The notes below the pieces were generated by a model that was not told where the DNA came from, did no database searches, and saw nothing but the letters and a program-made list of their open reading frames with translations. A stretch of DNA of 64,000 nt, taken from contig UGSS01000002.1 in the NCBI GenBank assembly GCA_900454475.1, positions 1,259,605 to 1,323,604 on the forward strand. Reading direction: 5' to 3'. A program made the translations under genes and the position numbers. Position 1 is the first letter of the stretch. Every line of letters starts with the position of its first letter. The DNA is from [Pasteurella] mairii. GTDB taxonomy: Bacteria > Pseudomonadota > Gammaproteobacteria > Enterobacterales > Pasteurellaceae. Positions 61,460 to 64,000 of the stretch are shown here, piece after piece.

Positions 61460-62854
61460 ATGACATTCCGTATTGAGAAAGACACCATGGGCGAAGTGCA
61501 AGTTCCAGCAGACAAATACTGGGCAGCACAAACTGAACGTTCACGCAACAACTTCAAAATTGGTCCAGAAGCCTCAATGCCTAAAGAAATTATCGAAGCT
61601 TTCGGTTATTTGAAAAAAGCTGCCGCGTATGCTAACCACGATCTTGGAGTTTTACCGGCTGAAAAACGTGATTTAATCGCACAAGCCTGTGATGAAATTT
61701 TGGCGAATAAATTAGATGATCAATTCCCTCTCGTTATTTGGCAAACCGGTTCGGGTACACAATCCAATATGAACGTAAACGAAGTGATCGCCAACCGTGC
61801 GCACGTCATCAACGGCGGAAAATTAGGTGAGAAATCGATTATTCACCCAAATGATGACGTAAACAAATCACAATCTTCAAACGATACTTATCCAACTGCT
61901 ATGCACATTGCGGCATACAAAAAAGTGGTTGAAGCAACTATTCCTGCGGTTGAACGTTTACAAAAAACTTTCGCAGCCAAATCTGAAGCATTCAAAGATG
62001 TAGTGAAAATCGGTCGTACGCACTTAATGGACGCAACACCGCTAACATTAGGTCAAGAATTCTCTGCTTATGCAGCGCAATTACACTTCGGTTTAATCGC
62101 ACTGAAAAATACCTTACCACATTTACGCCAAATGGCATTAGGTGGTACAGCGGTAGGCACAGGCTTGAACACGCCTAAAGGTTACGATGTGAAAGTGGCA
62201 GAATACATTGCGAAATTCACCGGTTTACCGTTCATCACGGCGGAAAATAAATTTGAAGCATTAGCAACTCATGACGCTATCGTTGAAACTCACGGTGCAT
62301 TAAAACAAATCGCAATGTCATTATTCAAAATCGCAAATGACATTCGTTTATTGGCTTCTGGTCCACGTTCCGGTATCGGTGAAATCTTAATTCCGGAAAA
62401 TGAACCGGGTTCATCAATCATGCCGGGCAAAGTCAACCCAACGCAATGTGAAGCAATGACCATGGTTTGCGCGCAAGTGTTAGGTAACGATACCACAATT
62501 TCCTTCGCGGGCTCACAAGGTCACTTCCAATTAAACGTGTTCAAACCAGTAATGGCAGCAAACTTCTTACAATCTGCCCAACTTTTAGCCGACGTTTGTA
62601 TCTCATTTGATGAACACTGTGCAACAGGTATCGAACCGAACTATCCACGCATTAAACAACAATTAGATAACTCTCTAATGTTGGTAACTGCGTTAAATAC
62701 CCATATCGGTTACGAAAATGCAGCGAAAATCGCGAAAACCGCACACAAAAATGGCACAACCTTAAAAGAAGAAGCCATCAATCTTGGTCTTGTATCAGCG
62801 GAAGATTTCGATAAATGGGTTCGTCCAGAAGATATGGTAGGTAGTTTAAAATAA
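61460..62854 (+). CDS. fumC: Class II fumarate hydratase
   Basis: Oxygen-stable, iron-free fumarase that interconverts fumarate and malate. It has 464 residues and begins [40 protein letters not shown] is near the C terminus. The signature [16 protein letters not shown] is near residue 317 and THLMDATPL near 187. ATG 61460 follows TAAGAGG. An uptake signal is at 61329 in the upstream region. Confidence 0.98.
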   Translation: MTFRIEKDTMGEVQVPADKYWAAQTERSRNNFKIGPEASMPKEIIEAFGYLKKAAAYANHDLGVLPAEKRDLIAQACDEILANKLDDQFPLVIWQTGSGTQSNMNVNEVIANRAHVINGGKLGEKSIIHPNDDVNKSQSSNDTYPTAMHIAAYKKVVEATIPAVERLQKTFAAKSEAFKDVVKIGRTHLMDATPLTLGQEFSAYAAQLHFGLIALKNTLPHLRQMALGGTAVGTGLNTPKGYDVKVAEYIAKFTGLPFITAENKFEALATHDAIVETHGALKQIAMSLFKIANDIRLLASGPRSGIGEILIPENEPGSSIMPGKVNPTQCEAMTMVCAQVLGNDTTISFAGSQGHFQLNVFKPVMAANFLQSAQLLADVCISFDEHCATGIEPNYPRIKQQLDNSLMLVTALNTHIGYENAAKIAKTAHKNGTTLKEEAINLGLVSAEDFDKWVRPEDMVGSLK

Positions 62855-62877
62855 ACCCTATAGCAAAATTTGTACAA

Positions 62878-62905
62878 AAGGCGAGGTTGATTCTCGCCTT
62901 TTTTT
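62878..62905 (+). terminator. Terminator of fumC
   Basis: AAGGCGAG (62878-62885) pairs with CTCGCCTT (62893-62900) around GTTGATT, followed by T. Confidence 0.88.
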
Positions 62906-62950
62906 AGTTTATTGATATAATCAACAGAGGATTTTTATTCTAGGTAAAAT

Positions 62951-63559
62951 ATGAAATTTAAAGCTATTTTATTGAGTATTTCTTGCTTATTTTCGACCGC
63001 ACTTTTTGCGCAATGGAAAAGTGTGGGAAATGGTGATTATAATTGGGGACCTTTTCAGGTTTATACGCTTAGCCTTTACAGCGAAAACGGTACATATCAA
63101 GAAAATATGCGTCCGTTAATGTTAACCTTCAAATATGCTAAACCGATTGAAGGGAAAAGTTTTGCGATTAATTTAGTTAAAGAAATCAATGCATTAAATT
63201 TCAATAAAGATAGCTCGACAGCGTGGCTGAAAAAAATGCAAGAAATTTTTCCCGATTTCTCGCCAAATGATGTATTAAGCTATATTGCCTTGGAAAACAA
63301 AGGGTATTTTGTATTGAATGATACGATTTTAAACCACGAATTTGATGCCTCTTTTAATCAAGCGCTGTTAGCGATTTGGCTGTCACCACAAAGTAATTTT
63401 AAGCAATTGCAAAATCAATTAATTGGTAAAGAAAAAAGCACCTATCCTGATGGAGATTTTTTACCTCATCCCGAAGTGCAGCAGTTAGATGAAGAAGATG
63501 CTAATCCGCAAATGCCGCCCACATTTGAGCATCAACAAAAAACCGAAATAGAATCATAA
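62951..63559 (+). CDS. Secreted chalcone-isomerase-like protein
   Basis: 202 residues with a signal peptide (LLSISCLFSTALFA) and the bacterial chalcone-isomerase-like fold markers VGNGDYNWGPFQVYTLSLYS and LMLTFKYAKPIEGKSFA, then YFVLNDTILNHEFDASFNQA. It lacks the plant catalytic residues as far as I can see; most bacterial members are periplasmic and uncharacterised. An acidic tail (VQQLDEEDANPQ) ends it. An uptake signal lies in the signal-peptide codons at 62997. Confidence 0.8.
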   Translation: MKFKAILLSISCLFSTALFAQWKSVGNGDYNWGPFQVYTLSLYSENGTYQENMRPLMLTFKYAKPIEGKSFAINLVKEINALNFNKDSSTAWLKKMQEIFPDFSPNDVLSYIALENKGYFVLNDTILNHEFDASFNQALLAIWLSPQSNFKQLQNQLIGKEKSTYPDGDFLPHPEVQQLDEEDANPQMPPTFEHQQKTEIES

Positions 63560-63585
63560 TCCAATTTGGATTTAAATAAATACAC

Positions 63586-63630
63586 AAAAGTGCGGTGAAA
63601 AAATCAAAAATTTTCACCGCACTTTTTCAT
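63586..63630 (+). terminator. Paired-uptake-signal terminator
   Basis: AAAAGTGCGGTGAAAA (63586-63601) and TTTTCACCGCACTTTT (63611-63626) form a perfect 16-bp stem with a 9-base loop, followed by T. It holds two inverted uptake signals. Confidence 0.85.
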
Positions 63631-63638
63631 TAAAAACA

Positions 63639-63675
63639 AAAAATCGGACAGCGCTCAACCTTGTCCGATTTTTTT
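63639..63675 (-). terminator. Terminator of argG
   Basis: AAAATCGGACA and TGTCCGATTTT pair around 11 bases. On the minus strand it lies 18 bases after the argG stop and is followed by T. Confidence 0.8.
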
Positions 63676-63692
63676 ATACCCTTACGCTTGGA

Positions 63693-64000
<308 letters not shown>

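Overview
The window is a chromosomal segment of a gammaproteobacterium of the family Pasteurellaceae. The main evidence is the 9-mer AAGTGCGGT/ACCGCACTT, the Haemophilus influenzae-type DNA uptake signal. I count about 38 copies, often singly inside genes and twice as inverted pairs forming terminators. Protein content and gene order (uvrC-kdsB-ycaR-lpxK-msbA-comEC-dksA-pcnB-folK; accA-pdxY-tilS; rlmE next to ftsH) also resemble Haemophilus and its relatives. The sequence does not fix the species. A full urease/nickel locus, a giant trimeric autotransporter and a VapD-type gene point to a host-associated member of the family.

Layout. 0.1-8.3 kb (minus strand): DNA repair (uvrC), Kdo and lipid A assembly and export (kdsB, ycaR, lpxK, msbA) and the DNA-uptake channel comEC. 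8.5-12.9 kb: dksA, pcnB (probably with an AUU start), folK, a metC-like lyase and a 2-Cys peroxiredoxin. 13.1-19.1 kb: a 1951-residue YadA-type trimeric autotransporter with 23 TCAA repeats in its signal region, a 23-bp perfect inverted repeat just upstream and a 589-bp internal duplication. 19.2-23.6 kb: a di-haem cytochrome c peroxidase divergent from a YtfE-like repair protein across an FNR-like site, then an IS200-type element, a uracil-DNA glycosylase-family gene, ytfJ and yjdM. 23.6-32.9 kb: ureABCEFGD, the nickel ECF transporter nikKLMQO and a divergent MerR-family regulator. A MerR-type promoter (19-bp spacer with a dyad) sits between regulator and transporter, so this stretch forms one nickel/urease unit. 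33.0-35.7 kb: yfbR, degS, ribD.

35.8-47.3 kb is an accessory island made of wreckage from at least two phages: lambda-like tail genes L and J fused together, a tape-measure fragment fused to a DnaB-like helicase fragment, Mu-like baseplate genes gp43-gp45, and a Dam methylase remnant. It also holds IS3 and resolvase remnants, a second identical IS200-type copy, and several toxin-antitoxin modules. Three of these are broken (hicB, a HigBA-like pair, doc). One looks intact: a VapD-like gene behind a small ORF with an octanucleotide repeat tract beside its promoter. The island has only one uptake signal, against roughly one per 1-1.5 kb in the core.

47.5-49.7 kb: a TonB-dependent haem/haemoglobin-type receptor with possible Fur sites. 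50.1-64 kb: core genes ftsH, rlmE, yhbY, accA, pdxY, tilS, valS, holC, fumC, a chalcone-isomerase-like secreted protein and the 3' part of argG. A small insertion (a DIP1984-family gene and a 78-codon ORF) lies between valS and holC.

No tRNA, rRNA or CRISPR array was seen.
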